Origin: Caprella mutica
Lineage: Eukaryota > Arthropoda > Malacostraca > Amphipoda > Caprellidae
Length of the DNA stretch: 64,000 nucleotides
Assembly: GCA_947561585.1 (NCBI GenBank)
Contig: CANNZV010000327.1
Span: 186,001 to 250,000, forward strand
Direction: 5' to 3'
Shown here: positions 47,786-59,650 of the stretch, in pieces
Layout: each line of letters opens with the position of its first letter
How positions within the stretch are numbered: position 1 is the first letter of the stretch
Made by a program: the position numbers and the translations under genes
Notes under the pieces: model-generated
Databases searched by the model: none
What the model saw: only the letters and a program-made list of their open reading frames with translations
Told to the model about the DNA's origin: nothing

Positions 47786-49026
47786 GTTGCAAGGTAATTT
47801 CTACTATAAAATAATGTTCCTATGTACTTTACGAGTAATTAACTACTCAACTACATTCAAACTGTGTATCTTCTATATACCTCAATGATCGAAAATAATT
47901 TGAACTTCATTAGGTATAATAATGTTACGTAATTTAAAGCGCTATCGGTATAATTCGAAATTAAACAGATCATTAATTTCCTCATAATCACAAGTAAACT
48001 AAGTCATAAAATATACATTTTATTTTGATAGTCAGTCAGTGTTTAAAATCTTGAATATGATAGAGTCAGATAGACAGTGGTTTACTAAACGCAAGTCCAC
48101 CCCAAGTGACTGTATGAGAACAAACCTATTTACAAACAAACATTCAAGCTTCGAATGACCAGAAACTAATACAATGAATTACATTAGATGTTAACACGAA
48201 TGTATAGTATATATTTGTAAATAAAATAACGGTTTATAAAGAAATAGAAGTACACAGTTATAAACATTAATTTTTCTCTCGGTTATCATATACCGCCACA
48301 ACATTTCTCCCAATCTGTATATCCCTATATAGTATATAGTATTATACGTTCACACACACCGCCCCATCATCTCACCCCCCCCCCCCTCCCCCACCTCTAT
48401 CAGTAGTTTTTAGCTACCGACCGAAATGTTTAACAAATTAATGAGCCTAGAACTGCAAAGAAAAGCTATATCATGACAACTGATAAATCTCTTTATTGTT
48501 ATAACCAAATTATATTATAATGTTGAACTAACATATAATTATTATTGGATATGATTATTCTAAAATCTAAATTAATCATGCATTTTCACATCTTTGGTCG
48601 ATGTAAAAAAATTTATTGAAATATTTAAAATCAAATTCTGGATAAAAAGATGTATTATTGTGACTGTTATTTGAATGACGATTCGTGATATATTGAGTAA
48701 ATTTTATACCTAATGGTAATTTTACATATAATATGGTTCATACTACCTAGTTTAATTATTCGATTGAGGGATTTGTTATTAAATTTAAATAAATATTGAT
48801 TAGTTATGTACAATTTGGATAGCAGACTCATTAGGGTAAGTTCCAAGTTATCGAACAGTTTCATTTTCTAGCACGTACAAATATCTTATAATTATTATTC
48901 TATACTTCATATTAACCTCTTTTACTTGTTCGTAAAACTAGAACCGTTCGATAACTTGGAACTTACCCTATAGATAGGTATGATTTACTTGGTTGTTTTA
49001 GTAACGTGGTACCTAGCAACATACAG
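47786..49026 (+). repeat. Long repeat E, copy 1 (arm of an inverted pair)
   Basis: From 'gcaaggtaatttctac' at 47790 to 'acctagcaacatac' at 49025 it matches 52745 back to 51490 in the same order: 'aataatttgaacttca', a 'gtgactg...gaacaaac' phrase, a C run near 48375 (G run near 52165), 'gatgtattattgtgac' and the C-family MITE. Clearly diverged. No coding content seen. Confidence 0.75.
48834..48968. mobile_element. C-family MITE, copy in E1
   Basis: GGGTAAGTTCCAAGTTATCG at the left. The reversed right end is identical for that length and continues 'aacggttc' against 'aacagttt'. TA on both sides (48832-48833, 48969-48970), 135 bp. TA flanks suggest a Tc1/mariner-type origin. Confidence 0.85.
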
Positions 49027-49029
49027 TCT

Positions 49030-49780
49030 TTTAGTTAAAACTGATAGGAAACGTAACAATGTTCGGACACCCATAGTTCTCGGAAAGTGAATTTTCTACA
49101 ACAAATCAAGGTAGATAGTACTAAACTAGAAAATAATCTAGGTTTTCGGTTATATTACTATAAATAATGTAATTATTGAGTTGAAGATTTCATAACTATG
49201 ATAATAGTGAAATATTGTTGTAATTTATAAGTTACAAAGATCTTATCTTCTTTGTAACTTATAAATTAAATTAAATAACACTAAGTATATAGTACATATC
49301 ATAGGATATTTTAAAGATTATACTTATCCATTAGTTCTCTCTTACTCTCAAGTAAAAGAGAAAATATTTGTGATTGAGCAATGAGTGCTTTACTTCACAC
49401 ACTATATGGTGCCTAGAGTGACATAATATTAGGGGGGGGGGGGGTCGTAAGGGAGGAGGCTAAGGGGGACAGGGGAGAGTAGCGCTATGGTTAGTAGTGG
49501 CGGGATGTGTGCTATCCTCCAATAATCTCATTAATAAAATACTTATTTATTTCCTAATAATATTTACCTTGTTGGCAATATATCATGTACATTTAAGTTT
49601 ATTTCACAACACTGAATCAGTCACAGTTAACATGTACTGCAAATAATGATCATCATACTATTTTTACAGGATGGCATATTTCTCTATACCTGTAAATAAT
49701 ATAAATCATTCACTGCAATATAATTATTAATTTATGTATAGTTTATGTATTTGTTACTAGGCCCTATAAATAAACAAATA
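49030..49780. other. Loop between the E copies: G run and unique AT-rich DNA
   Basis: Holds the 49221 hairpin and a run of 13 G at 49432-49444 followed by a G-rich patch to about 49500. No gene seen. Confidence 0.5.
49221..49268. other. Perfect 20-bp stem hairpin
   Basis: 'taatttataagttacaaaga' at 49221-49240 is exactly complementary to 49249-49268, with loop 'tcttatct'. No target duplication was recognised around it. Confidence 0.9.
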
Positions 49781-49839
49781 AATAATTTAATCATTTCCCC
49801 TTCGGTCTATTGGTGAGACCTAAGTAAGTAGTGTCTCAG

Positions 49840-50650
49840 ATGATTGACAGATGATTGACAGTTGTACAACCAGTGACATAAGTTAGGCAGCCAGTGGAAG
49901 TGACTGTATTTTCGCGCGCTTGACAAAATTAAACAGTCCACCACTTCTCATGAATGACCAATGATTAAAACACTGAAATTAAATCATATGTGAAAACAAA
50001 TGTATTTGTATATGTTGTATATAAAATATCAGCTTATAAATTAGCATACATTAACTTAGAAGATAATTTCTTTCTGTGTAATTAACCACTCGTTCTTTTC
50101 TCCCCCCATCCCCGATAATAAGTTACACCTCTCCTCGCCCTGTACCTCTCCCCCCAAAATCACAAAGTACCTTCCTGAGTAATGAAATGGAACTTTAGAG
50201 AAAACCTTCTTATGTAAAAAAACGTTACTGAATTTTTGAAACCTTTTTTTATTCACATACAGTTATTGAACTTATAATGTATCATAAAATGAATTATTTT
50301 ATTACTAGGTTCTGATTTTAACTTATCTTATCACCTTCGCAGATTGCAGAAGGTTACACTTTAGGCAGTATTTATTTATTTGTAATCATGCTAGGTTCTC
50401 GGATAACATTATCCAGGAACCAGTTGGTTAGATTTTACAGATTGTTACAATAATTAGTAACATTATTTTATTATCATAGTATTCTTTAGTGACACATTTC
50501 AGTTAGGCTATATATTTATTGTTATTTGAACATATTATTGATTAGGTAGGTGGGGAAAATAACTTTCATCGTAAAATAAACACTAAATTAACTATCATTG
50601 ATGACTGACTGTAGGTACTGTCGTACTGGTAGTTGGGGCCGGTAGTGATA
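49840..50650 (+). repeat. Diverged partial copy of repeat E
   Basis: Shares with E1 the order 'aagtgactgta', 'gaatgacca', 'gtatataaaatatcagctta' and a C-rich patch. It also shares with 54.9-55.05 kb 'atttgaacatattattgatt' plus 'aggtag'. Similarity is patchy, so borders are approximate. Confidence 0.5.
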
Positions 50651-50889
50651 CTTTTCTAGGTAGTTAGGTAGGTACTACACCTTTTTAACTTAAATTTAAA
50701 ACATTTTTAAATTAATTTAAAAGAAGTCAAGTTATATTTAAAAAGTTAGAAAAAAAGTAATTCGAGTTATATATGAAATGGTTCAACTTGAAGCTACTCC
50801 GTGAATGCAATCACTATCCAAGGAATGTGACGAAAAAGGTCACAAGCATCGATGGCTGCACTCACGTATGGAAGAGGAAAATGAAGAGG

Positions 50890-51273
50890 TGTTACAGTTT
50901 TCTGTGTTATTTCTCGTTTTACTTTTTCATTAAAATAAAAATATTTTTTAAATAGATATGCTCCATTAATAAATAATCCTAATAATATTTTTTTTCTTTC
51001 ATTTTGAGAATTTTATATTCCTTTCTTAGTTTACTTTATTTCTAATATATTTGTATGATGCAATCATTCATTGTATTTCATCATATAATGTTGTTTGTTG
51101 TATCCGCTAGTTTGTTGTACTACACACTTCATGATTATTTAATGACCTATCACGCCCCAACATATACATATATTTGATGTTAAGCAGTAAAAAACTGCAA
51201 AAGTGTCGGACTGATGTTGGACTAGAGGGGCGTCAAACTAATGGTGTTGTCGGGCCAATGAATAGTAACCCTA
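50890..51273 (-). mobile_element. D-family MITE, copy 3
   Basis: Read from 51273 backwards: 'gggttactattcattggccc', 'gtccgacacttttgcag', 'aggtcattaaataatcatga', 'gatgaaatacaatgaa', then 'aataacacagaaa'. Matches copy 1 over most of its length; the second terminus is not recognisable. Confidence 0.68.
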
Positions 51274-51489
51274 TGAATTTGCCTAAGACCTCGTAGTTGA
51301 AGAGTTTAACCCAAGCACTGTCCTCTTAAACTGCAAGTAGTTTGAAAAAATGGTAAACATGTAAAAATTAAAAAAATACATAATCCAAATTACAACAGTT
51401 CGGGGCCTAAGGGACGCCACCCCCTTCTTTCCCATTCACCAAAGACAGCTAACGGATAGAGCCCTTGGGTGCTAAGTTTTAAAATCACG

Positions 51490-52745
51490 GTATGTTGCTA
51501 GGTACTGAGTTTATTAGGGGAAAACAATCAAATAATTCATACCTATCTATAGGGTAAGTTCTGAGTTATCGGACGGTTACAGATTTACGAATAAGTAGAA
51601 GATGTTAAAATGAGAGTTAAATAAATAATTATAATATATTCGCTTACTTGCTCAAAAATATGGAACCGTTCGATAATCGGAACTTATCCTAATTAGTCAG
51701 GTGCCTAAAGTGTAAATAACTAATCAATATTCTTAAATCCATTTATTTATTTAAATTTACATCTCAAACATCTCAATTGAATAACTGAACTATAATAAAC
51801 AATGAATTCAATCAATCATACCTAAAAATGCTATCATTATCACTCAATATATCACAAATCTTCATTCAAATAACGGTCAAAATAATACATCTTATTATCC
51901 ACACTATGTGATAAGCCTACCTAATTGGATTTTAATATTATATTAATGTTTCTTTTAGAAACACAAAAAGTGATCAAACTGTATGATTCTTATAGATAAT
52001 CAAAATTCATATCCTATAATAATTTTATATGTCAGTTCAATATTATAATATAATTTAAGTATAATAATATACATTCCTATTATTTGACAATTCTAAGTTT
52101 TCTGGAGTTCAAGGCTCATAAATAATTTTTTTAAACATTACGGTAGGTAGCTACTGATAGAGGGGGGGGGGAGGTGTGAGATGAATGAAGAGTGGGGGAT
52201 CTGTACGTAAACACTGATATACAGTTACAAATAATTTGACAATAAATGATAACAGAGAGAAAAAATAACCTATTTAACTGTGTACTTCTATTCCTCTATA
52301 AACTTATATTTTTTTACAACTAAATACAATACATTTGAGTTAATATATAGTTAAATTTCAGCGTATTAGTCACTGGTCATTCTTCATAATCCGTGAATGT
52401 ATGTGTACGTATGTTTGTTCTCAGAAGATCACTCACACTAGTGGACTTACATGTTAATTTCTCAATCACTGTCTATCGTATTCAAGATTTAAAACACTGA
52501 TCGATTGACTGTCAAAGACAATGTTGACATTATGACTTAGTACACTAGCTCGTGATTATAAGGGATAAATATTTCTATAAATTTTATATTATACCGGTAG
52601 CGCTATAAATAGTGTAAAAATATTGAACTTCAAATTATTTTCGGTCATAGAAGTTTATTGAAAGATACAAATGCAGTTGAGTAGTTAGTTACTCGTTTGG
52701 TACATAGAAACACTATTTTGGAGAGTAGAAATTACCTTGCTACAT
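51490..52745 (-). repeat. Long repeat E, copy 2 (opposite arm)
   Basis: Reverse-complement counterpart of 47786-49026, running from 'gtatgttgctaggtac' at 51490 to 'gtagaaattaccttgc' near 52740. It includes the C-family MITE at the equivalent place. An adjoining stretch to about 52885 matches 46545-46670. Confidence 0.75.
51552..51689. mobile_element. C-family MITE, copy in E2
   Basis: Left GGGTAAGTTCTGAGTTATCG; reversed right end GGATAAGTTCCGATTATCGA then 'acggttcc'. TA on both sides. It sits in E2 at the position equivalent to that in E1, so insertion predates duplication of E. Confidence 0.82.
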
Positions 52746-52899
52746 TAGTTATAGTTAATTACTAAATATGTACATAGATACTATAATCAGGTATAAGTAA
52801 GTTAGGGACCTACATACACCAATTGGGATATTATTAGGTACCTAGATCCTATAGTTTGGGGTACTTTAAACTTTACATTCCTTTAATCCTTTATAAGTT

Positions 52900-53150
52900 G
52901 ACTTTATTTTTAATAGGAATTTGTAAGATGCAATCATTCATTGTATTTTATCATATAATGTAGCTTGTTGAATCCGCTAGTTTGTTGTACTGCACACTAA
53001 ATGATTATTTAATGACATGGCAGGGGAATATATTTGTTGTTAAATCAGATATAATCTGCAAAAGTGTCGGACTAATGTGGCGTCGGACTAAGTAGTAGTC
53101 GGACTAATGAGGCCCCGAACTAATGGTGCGTAAGACCAATGAATAGTAAC
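52900..53150 (-). mobile_element. D-family MITE, copy 2 (partial)
   Basis: Read from 53150 backwards: 'gttactattcattggtctta', then three or four spaced copies of 'attagtccgac', then 'atgtcattaaataatcattt'. Only one terminus is present; it runs directly into repeat E. Confidence 0.68.
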
Positions 53151-53472
53151 ATAAACTAAACTAGTACTTATATATTATAAACTTCAAATTTCCTGACCGT
53201 ATTATTTCGTAAATAGTAATTGCAAATACTCTTTAATCTGTTGGTTCCTAAGTATACATAATATAAATATAATATAAATAATTTCCATCAGTACAAAAAA
53301 TCTTCAATTCGAATATTTAAACCAATAGGAAGGTATTCTTCGTCAATTAGTTATTAAGAGATATTATAATATTCAAACATTGGTCTAGGTAGCTAACTGA
53401 ATTAAGTATTTTGTATTGCGTTGCGCTATCAGTGCTCAGCACTAAAATATTTAATAAATGGACATAGGAAGT

Positions 53473-53651
53473 GGGTTAAGTTACGAATTATCAGGCAGTT
53501 CCACATTTTCGGTCATATATATAATTGGTATCCGGATAATTATCACTAATACCTATTAAAATAAAGAGTATATAATATATTTTATTGGAATGTTTATTTT
53601 TTCTCTTTTGTCCGAAAATGTGGAACTGTCAAATAATTCGTAACTTACCTC
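53473..53651. mobile_element. C-family MITE, longer copy
   Basis: Inverted ends of about 40 bp: 'ttaagttacgaattatcagg' plus 'cagttccacattttcgg' on the left. Reversed right: 'gtaagttacgaattatttga' plus 'cagttccacattttcgg'. The 100-bp centre is AT-rich. Confidence 0.8.
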
Positions 53652-54199
53652 AGATAACCATGAATTAGTACACATATTTGATAATGACGTATGGTTCAGT
53701 ATATATATCAGAATAAGTTTTATAAACTACCTGTTTTTATGAAAGATTCATTCATGTAGGTAGTACCTATTCAAATTTGAATGTATTTTGAAGCTTATGA
53801 AATTGACGTGAAAAAGTGGCACTAACTTACATACATACAAGTTAAATGTATCGTTAAAATGAGAGTAGTGGAGTATTGGAATGATGAATATATTAAGGTA
53901 CGTAATACATGTAATAATGAGGATACAAGTACTATTGAAGAAATATAATTTAATTTTTCAGTGTATAGCTTATGTGTGATCTATGTTTAAAGATAAATAA
54001 TTATTATTGCCTTGTCAAGAAAAAGTTAGTTTTTATTGCAAAAATTGAATTCCATTTGACAAACTGTTACCTAGGTAATACTAATATTACTAAACCTCAA
54101 AAATTATATCGTACACGCAAAATTGAAAGAAATACAATTTCTTACATATGTACCTAGCTAACTATGAAGCAAATTACTTTACCTGAACCTAATAATAGA

Positions 54200-55060
54200 A
54201 TAAAAACATTGCACATCAACCTAGCTCATTCAAAAATGTAAAGATTATAAACTTCCATAGTTGAAAATAATTTAGAACTTAAATATATTTTCTAATTATA
54301 ACCTAATATTAAACCATAGCTGGATGCAACACTAATAATTATTATACCTATTATATTAATCATGAGTATAACGTGCGATAAAATCGTCAGTGAAAGTGAC
54401 TGTACAAGAACATTCGTACGTACATGTGCTAACGACTTTAACTGAATCAAAACTAGACACGAATTGCATTTGTTATATACTATTTTGTCATAAATAAAAT
54501 AGCAGTTAACAAAGAAATATTAGTACATACTTTGATTGTAGATTTGTTTTCTCAGTGTACCTATCATTCACTACCTTTTTCCTTATATATTGCCAACCTC
54601 TTCCCCTCCCTTATATTGTATTTTGAGCGTATTTATATTATTAATAAATAATAAATACCCACTATTATTTGATACATAAATAACATTATAATATTGCAGT
54701 ATTTTTATTTATTATTGGATATTTATTATGCTAACATTACCATTTATTATTAATCACTTTTTCTTTGCATTACATTACAGAAATTTTGAAACCTAGTTTT
54801 CTCAGATACCTAGGTTTAGAATAATCAATATTTCAATGCATCAAAAGATGACTAGTGTCATTGTCACTATGCACTAAACATATTTTAATTACTTAAACTG
54901 ATTCATTGTATTTATATTATTTTTATATTACCTAATTCATTTCTAAATTATCAGTAAATGCAACAAGTTATTATTATCTGAACATATCAATGATTAGGTA
55001 GATTGAAAATATATATACCTACTGAAAAGTAATCGATATATTATTGGTTGCTAAATTAGT
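54200..55060 (+). repeat. Diverged partial copy of repeat E
   Basis: Matches E1 in order: 'gaaaataatttagaact', 'gtgaaagtgactgtacaaga', 'taaataaaatagcagtta' plus 'acaaagaaat', then a C-rich patch near 54600. 54960-55010 also matches 50500-50550 ('gaacatat', 'attgattaggtag'). Confidence 0.5.
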
Positions 55061-55500
55061 ATCTATAAATGGTTGAATACATCCAGAACCTATAAGTTTT
55101 AGTGAATATATCAAAATAGTATTGTTGCTGCACTAACAGTAGGTAGGTAAACAATTGAATATTACGATGATATTTTATTAAAAATAATTATAGTTTGATA
55201 TACAATATATAAATGAGAAATAATAGTGTTTGTATTTTGCTATTCATGAATGAATAACAAGAGGTAGTAATTGTTTTGTGTTCGTGCTTTCAAATTACTT
55301 TATGATAAGCAATCAGCTATTAGGTACCAGCTTATAATGTTAATAGAATTATTGCTAATGCTCATTACGTAACTAATGAGAATTTTTTTTTAATATATGT
55401 ATGATTCCAGAATAGTTGGGTATCTATTTACATACCCAGCTTCACCTCCTAATCGATGGATAGATCCCCCCCCCCCCCCGCCTGCCCAGGAGACTGTAGA
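55060..55500. other. AT-rich sequence with a C run; no gene seen
   Basis: A run of about 14 C begins near 55468. Nothing else recognised. Confidence 0.5.
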
Positions 55501-55504
55501 TTAT

Positions 55505-55797
55505 TGAGAGGACAAGTTGGGTAACTACACACACAACTTTACCTAAATATCATTGACTGAATCAGTGAGAGGTGAAGTTGTGGAACAACACACACTACTT
55601 TACCGCAATAGAATACTGCTTTTATGTGAGCGGTGTAGTTGGGTGAGAACACACATAGGTACACCGTTTGAGATATTTCCAATTCGTTTAGAAGTACAGT
55701 TGAGTAAGAATGCACCTAACTTTACCGTAGAGGAAAAGCTTCATTTCGTGGAGAGCGACACTTCGTAGTTACCTAACTCTACCTCTCTACCCTCCAA
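55505..55797. repeat. Repeat B array, ~65-bp diverged units ending in an inverted unit
   Basis: 'gacaagttgggtaactac', 'gtgagaggtgaagttgtgga', 'gtgtagttgggtgagaac' and 'gtacagttgagtaagaa' recur. The final unit is reversed ('cgtagttacctaactctacc' plus 'tctctaccctccaatt') and nearly identical to 8972-9077. The 71-residue frame across it is a repeat translation. Confidence 0.82.
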
Positions 55798-56004
55798 TTC
55801 ATTTCCTAATTTACGTGAATTACGCTGATTTTGCCGATAGGTAAATATTTTTTTAAAATTTTAAATACAAAAACATATTTGATAATTATGTAGGAACAAA
55901 GTCAAAAAAAGGCCAATAAATTTTCAAGAATGACATGAAAGATACGAAGTAATTTAAAAAAGAAATGTGCTTCGAAAACCCACGTTAAACTCATTACAGT
56001 TATA
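55798..56004 (-). mobile_element. piggyBac-like MITE (family A), left half only
   Basis: Reverse match to the left half of family A: 'atttcctaatttacgtg', 'aggccaataaattttcaaga', 'aacccacgttaaactcatta'. The end is degenerate (ctcattacagttata instead of a clean GGGTTAA). It joins repeat B at the 'caatt' junction complementary to that seen at 43683. Confidence 0.78.
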
Positions 56005-56249
56005 CATTCTCAATTATATAAGAAAATGATTATAATAATTATTACTCAACATTTAGTTTAATTGGTATCATGGTTAACAAGTAAAGTGAAATATTAATTA
56101 ATAAATCTATTTATGTGAAAGATGTGTACCAGTCCAATAATTCGTCACTTCCCCCAGTGCAATGAGTGAGTTGATAGCGTGACAAGACTTTGTGACAGTA
56201 CTTACTCTTATCTCAACCTTATCTAAATTAGTGACAATTAAATGACAGT

Positions 56250-56560
56250 AGCAATGGTGGAGAAAAACAGAGTCAAACTGACCCGAAACTCATATTATTT
56301 GTACTGCTCAGTGCTGTTAGAGAGAAACGTAGTTAAACTGACCTGGAGATTGAAGTAGATACACTACTCTAGTACTTTTATAGAAACATAGTCAATTTGA
56401 CTATATAGTTGTTCAATATACTTCACAAAATGAATTATTGTCAATTTGACTAACCTGTATTTCAATATACTTCACAGAATAGAATACAGTCTATTTGACT
56501 AACTTGTTGTTCAATATTTCTCACAGAATGAAACATAGTCAATTTGACCTGAAAAATGTG
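56250..56560. repeat. Degenerate minisatellite, ~60-bp unit, about 5 copies
   Basis: 'gaaacatagtcaatttgac' and 'ttcaatatacttcacagaat' alternate, with more divergence toward the left (gaaacgtagttaaactgacc). Confidence 0.78.
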
Positions 56561-56914
56561 AACATAAATAACTGACCTGTTATCAGTGAGTTCAATATTC
56601 ATGTTTCGGCTTTGTTATGTTCATTATTATCACTCTTAATTTAGAGTGTTATTATGATCATTTATATTGTAATAGATTATATTTCTTTATTTAATACAAT
56701 TTGTCAAAATGTTTTATCTTCACAAATATAAAGATAATTTAATAAAGATTTTACTTATTCAAAGATACAACCAGAGTGAATATATGAACAGAAAATTTCA
56801 CGATTTTGATGTACCATCATCTCAATGAAGATTACATATAACATAATAATGTTCTATTTATTCAATAGTTTAATAGGACTATATAAATGTACATGCTATC
56901 AATCATGAAAGTTA

Positions 56915-57091
56915 GAGTAAAGTCCAAGTTATCGGATAATGAGAAATCTCCAATCATGTAAAAAACTATACAATAATTATATTTTAATTGGTTTCCATGA
57001 TATCTGCATGTAAACGGGTGCCAATTTAATTTACATGATTAGAATTGCATGACACAATTAAGATGTGTAACTGTCTAATAATTCGTTACTC
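56915..57091. mobile_element. C-family MITE, diverged copy
   Basis: TA then 'gagtaaagtccaagttatcg' at the left. The reversed right end reads 'gagtaacgaattattagaca' plus 'gtta', matching the ends of the 53473 copy. TA is clear only on the left. Confidence 0.65.
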
Positions 57092-57109
57092 ACATAAATA
57101 GTTCACATC

Positions 57110-58045
57110 TCCAATATGAGTTAGAGTGTACCTTCATACGAGGGGTAAGTTCTTTCCAATATTTATTGGAGTATCGAATATTAGTACCACAAAGCAATGA
57201 TTCATCACTACTAATAACAAATATTGAACATCAGATATCTATCAACAGAATGAAGATAAAGATATGATAGATAACGTTATATTTGATTCACGCAATGTAC
57301 AGTTTTTGCGCTATCTTAAGAATTCTCTGCATGATTTTAAAATAAAAAACTAAGCGGCAATCTCGAGATTGAGCAAGGGATGTAATGGTATGAAGAAGGG
57401 ATGCCACTGATGGGGAAAAATGGAGGGGAATTACCCAGTTGGGTAATTTCAACTTTGTACCTAATTACTCTATTTGAGTTTTCGCAAGTTAGATGCCTTA
57501 ATACACTAGTTGGGTAATTTGTACCCAATCAGGTCTTGTATCCAGAAACATTAGTTATGTAGTTACAAGATTGGTGTTATGTGTCATTCATTAGGGCTTA
57601 TGTACTCGAGGGTATCGTATCTAAAGAGGAGGAAAGAATTGATGATACAAACGATTCTAAGATCATCAAAACCCGCAGCTCATCTTAAGAGATTGCTAAT
57701 CAGTCAAATGCACCGATTAATAGATAGATTAAAAGATCACAGAATTCGTGTAATACCACCTTTATTACGAATTATTCGTCCTACCTCTCAAATTCGTAAC
57801 TGAAACGAACAATACGATGATGGGGGTGAAGAAGGAGGGGAGAGGGGATGGTAGAGAACGGGAAAGGGGGCAAACGCCCCATTTCCGTTCAATTTCCCAT
57901 CGCAACTCAGAGTTTGAATGTTCGAAAACTGTGATGCAATTCGAATATCCGTTTCAGTTTCTCGATGCCATTTGATTTAGGAGATCTGGATAGATTTATC
58001 AGACTGTGATTTAGAATAAGATGAATTCGTCACCTCATTTACGTT
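57110..58045. other. Unique sequence, no gene supported
   Basis: 57400-57550 has 'gttgggtaatt' twice. 57579-57803 holds a 74-residue basic frame without a motif that I know. 57820-57880 is purine-rich. No transposon ends seen. Confidence 0.42.
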
Positions 58046-58046
58046 A

Positions 58047-58225
58047 TTATTTACAGATTTTAATAATATGTATTTTAACTACAATTCTATATTGTACGAA
58101 TGTTCTTCCCTGTTGGAGTTCACCCCAAATGTAAAATTATTTGTATTCACTGTAAATTGATCGATATTGTATGGATATTCTTTACTGTAAGAATTTATCA
58201 CATGCATTTTCTTGTGGAATCGAAT
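58047..58225. repeat. Diverged tandem repeat (family shared with 29.57 kb)
   Basis: 'ttatttgtattcactgtaaa' and 'gatattctttactgtaagaa' match the 29.57 kb unit; a weaker copy lies at 58060-58110. Confidence 0.6.
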
Positions 58226-58534
58226 TTTTGTCAACAAAATACACAAATTTGTGGTAGATCCTATACTCTATTTTGTAGTTTATGAAATAGTCAGTAGTTT
58301 CAATACAATTCGCATAATTCTATTATTATGCACACTGCAAAGAGCTACATTTTCCCAAGTGTCTTACACCTCATCGCGAGGGTTAATTTTAATCGAACAT
58401 CTTTCTGTATGAAGAATCTAACCACTCACACTCTTTTATAGCATGAATTTCGCTGTGACAATAAGATTCAATTGGTAGTAAAATTAATGAATATAGTTAA
58501 TTGACTATGACGCTCTTTGTGTGACTGTTTGCGA

Positions 58535-58740
58535 AAGGAGTTTCCCCTACTCTGATGATCTCATGATTGTGAGAGAATTAATTTGCCTAACTGTGGTCTC
58601 ATGATTGTGTGCGATAATTCATATCCCTACTGAATAAGTTATTAGATTTTCTCTACTGTGTCTCCATGACTGTGCAGGGAGTGCTTTACACCCCTCCCCC
58701 CCACCCCCTGTCATCAAGATTGTGTGCAAAATTGTTCTCT
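58535..58740. repeat. Degenerate tandem repeat, ~50-60-bp unit, 4 copies
   Basis: 'tctcatgattgtg' or variants (tcatgattgtgtgcgata, tccatgactgtgcaggg, tcatcaagattgtgtgcaaa) recur with 'tcccctactctg' type phrases between. Confidence 0.65.
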
Positions 58741-58744
58741 CGTG

Positions 58745-59640
58745 TTTTACCCTTTTGTGTCAACATGTCGTGTTTATAATGGGCCAGAATACTAGTTCCA
58801 ACTATTGATACTATTGGGAAAGCGTTATTCTTAACGGGATGTACTATAGTCTGACTTAAAGCACAGTCATCCTGTAGCATCTAGTACAGTGCATTGCTTC
58901 TTTATCTTTCAATGAATCTCTCCCCTCCCCACCATAGTAGAGATTATACTCTAGAATTAATCACACAAATGGACCATATGGCAGTAGATATTGACTCAAA
59001 TGATATACTGGACCGGGCAATCACACTCTCAACTTTAGAATGCAATTTAACAAATTATGATACAAATTGTAATTGACTTAATAGTAGATTTTTATAATTG
59101 ATATGTATTATATGATTTTTATTAGTTTAGTGTCCAAGTAAATTTAATTTTTTCTAATCATTAGTTTGTAATCTTAAAGTAAAAGACCGCTAATGTTTAT
59201 GTTGCGAACTGTATAGAACTATAAGTCAAATAATATGAGCAATTACCGTAGAATCACACTTTTTTGGAATTAATTCACAACAGAAATCGGTAGCTTAAAA
59301 ACAATTAAATTATTGATTAGTGTAAACATAGGTTTAATATTGTGTAAAATATCTAAATTTCTGGTATAATCGTCGCAGTGTTGAATGATAGACTATAAGA
59401 GTTTTAACATATTGACTACAATATTATTGCTCGACCCGAAGTCTAGCCTAACTGACTTCTCCAAACTTGCAAGTTTTTGTTATTGTTATTGTATTTTTTT
59501 TGTTTTTTGTCTTTATTTGAGCTTACAAACTACATACAAAGTAAAACTAAGGAATACACAATTCAAATGGAATACCAAATAAATGCAGCTAAGGTTCTGA
59601 GAAAGTTAAAACTTGTGAAACCTAATTAAAAAATCTATAA
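58745..59640. other. AT-rich sequence, no gene supported
   Basis: Short plus-strand frames at 58894-59076 and 59385-59582 lack recognisable motifs. 59640 leads into the 3' end of the LINE fragment on the other strand. Confidence 0.45.
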
Positions 59641-59650
59641 ACAATAAAAA

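Noticed and set aside
47358..51273. One 3.9-kb element bounded by the D-family ends
   Set aside because: D copies 1 and 3 are in opposite orientation, but copy 1 appears to have its own degenerate right end at 47783 and the DNA between contains repeat E, which also occurs next to D in another arrangement; separate insertions fit better.
57579..57803. 74-residue basic frame
   Set aside because: No recognisable motif and no surrounding gene signals.
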